DNA of 64,000 nucleotides from Streptomyces sp. I6 (lineage in GTDB: Bacteria; Actinomycetota; Actinomycetes; Streptomycetales; Streptomycetaceae), in assembly GCA_003725745.1 (NCBI GenBank), contig RHDP01000001.1, forward strand, positions 6,303,501 to 6,367,500, read 5' to 3'. Below, piece by piece: positions 61,195-64,000 of the stretch (positions are counted from its first letter, which is position 1; every line of letters begins with the position of its first letter). Both the position numbers and the translations under genes were made by a program. The notes under the pieces are model-generated. The model saw nothing but the letters and a program-made list of their open reading frames with translations. It had not been told where the DNA came from and ran no database searches.

Positions 61195-61542
61195 GCCGAG
61201 GAGCCGGGGGCCGAGGAGCCGGGGGCCGAGGGGCCCGGGGCCCGCGGTGGCCCCTGTGGTCGCGGGCACGGACGGCGCGCCTGCGCGTGAGCGCCCTCGG
61301 TGGGTCGTCCACGCGGGTGGGCGCCCTCGGCCGGCGCGAGCCGAGCGCGGGCCTCCGGTGGCGCGGGCCCCTTGGTCCCCGGGCCTCGTCGCCAACCCCC
61401 GGCGCGGTCGCGCGGCCCTCAACCCGCCGCGCGCCCGTGCCGATGACTGGACCGGGCATGTCTGGGAAGCCGCAGGCATGGAACCCCGACGCGTCGTCGG
61501 CCGCCCCGACGCCCGGCACGACCGAATCCCCGGGAGACAGCC

Positions 61543-61808
61543 ATGACCCAGCCGCCGCCCGACCCCGCACCCCCACTCCGCCGCCCGGCCCGGTGCCGGA
61601 CCCCGGACCACCGGCGCCGCCACCCGACCCGGTGCCCCCGGCTCCCACGCCGCCGCCGGAACCCGGCCCGGGACCGGCGCCGGGGCCCCCGCCCGGACCC
61701 GTACCCCCGCCGCAACCGCCGCCCGGCCCCGCGCCGGACCCGATCCCGAAACCTCCGGGACCGGATCCGGTACCGGGGCCGGACCCCCAGCCCGGCCCAC
61801 TGAGCTGA
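61543..61808 (+). CDS. small proline-rich protein (one apparent frameshift)
   Basis: ATG 61543 has GGGAGA seven bases upstream. The sequence starts MTQPPPDPAPP and, if one C is added to the C5 run at 61570-61574, continues PTPPPGPVPDPGPPAPPP and so on to TGA at 61806-61808. That gives 88 residues that are nearly all Pro, Gly, Asp, Glu and Ala. There is no signal peptide or domain. It may be a surface or spacer-like protein. The strong Shine-Dalgarno and consistent PxPxP periodicity argue that it is real. Confidence 0.45.
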
Positions 61809-61904
61809 CGCCGGGGGAGTCGGTACCGCCCAGCAGGGGCGCGCCGGGTGCCCGGCGTGGCGCAAGTCGACACTGCGCCGCGCGAGCCGAAACGCCGCAG
61901 CGCC

Positions 61905-61946
61905 ACGGGGCGCCGCAGCGCCGCGCACGGCGCTGCGGCGCCCCGT
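61905..61946. terminator. 18-bp perfect stem between convergent genes
   Basis: Bases 61905-61922 and 61929-61946 are exact complements with a 6-base loop. It lies between the small Pro-rich gene and the convergent gnd stop at 61984, so it can serve as a bidirectional terminator. Confidence 0.8.
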
Positions 61947-61983
61947 GCCGCATGGGACACGACGCGGCACGCCCGCCCACGGC

Positions 61984-64000
<2,017 letters not shown>

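Overview
The window is high-GC DNA with strong G/C third-position bias, as expected of a Streptomyces-type actinomycete. About 2.2-57.7 kb is one modular type I polyketide/NRPS cluster. Its gene set and order match the tirandamycin (trd/tam) cluster: TetR, MFS pump, P450, LuxR-LAL regulator, HelD-like protein, terpene-cyclase-like protein, GH16-like protein, NRPS, Cys-triad Dieckmann cyclase, type II thioesterase, three PKS proteins, bicovalent FAD oxidase and Sfp-type PPTase. Read in this direction the order corresponds to K, J, I, H, G, F, E, D, C, B, AIII, AII, AI, L, M. Symbols are given only where I recall the published gene.

Layout. 0-2.1 kb is a scarred left edge: the 3' end of a tyrosine recombinase gene, an IS5/IS427-type insertion sequence and a decayed PaiB-like gene. 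2.2-8.8 kb holds regulation, export and tailoring: a TetR gene divergent from an MFS pump, then the P450, which converges on the LAL regulator. 9.0-19.1 kb holds the HelD-like gene and the post-PKS block on the minus strand. 19.1-55.2 kb holds three giant minus-strand PKS genes. 55.4-57.7 kb holds the FAD oxidase and the divergent PPTase. 57.9-59.3 kb is decayed material (a GH78-like remnant, possible DUF397 and ATPase remnants). 59.7-64.0 kb is ordinary chromosome: panD, a racemase-like gene, a small Pro-rich gene, gnd and the start of an Rpf/transglycosylase gene.

How it works. The loading module (KSQ, malonyl AT) and seven extension modules read mmal, mal, mmal, mmal, mmal, mal, mal. The NRPS module has a Gly-like code. 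This gives 2+14+4+2 = 22 carbons with methyls at C12, C8, C6 and C4, the tirandamycin skeleton. KR1 has lost its catalytic Tyr, which fits the C13 ketal carbon. Module 7 has no reductive domain, which leaves the beta-keto amide needed for Dieckmann release by the TrdC-type enzyme. The GH16-like enzyme (delta-11,12 dehydration), P450 and FAD oxidase finish the bicyclic ketal. Because the product inhibits RNA polymerase, the embedded HelD-family protein is a good self-protection candidate.

Caveat. Many reading frames, including housekeeping gnd, are broken by an apparent single-base loss, in nearly every case inside a G or C run. Duplicated domains show the intact version of the same run. I read these as sequence errors and annotate each PKS as one gene.
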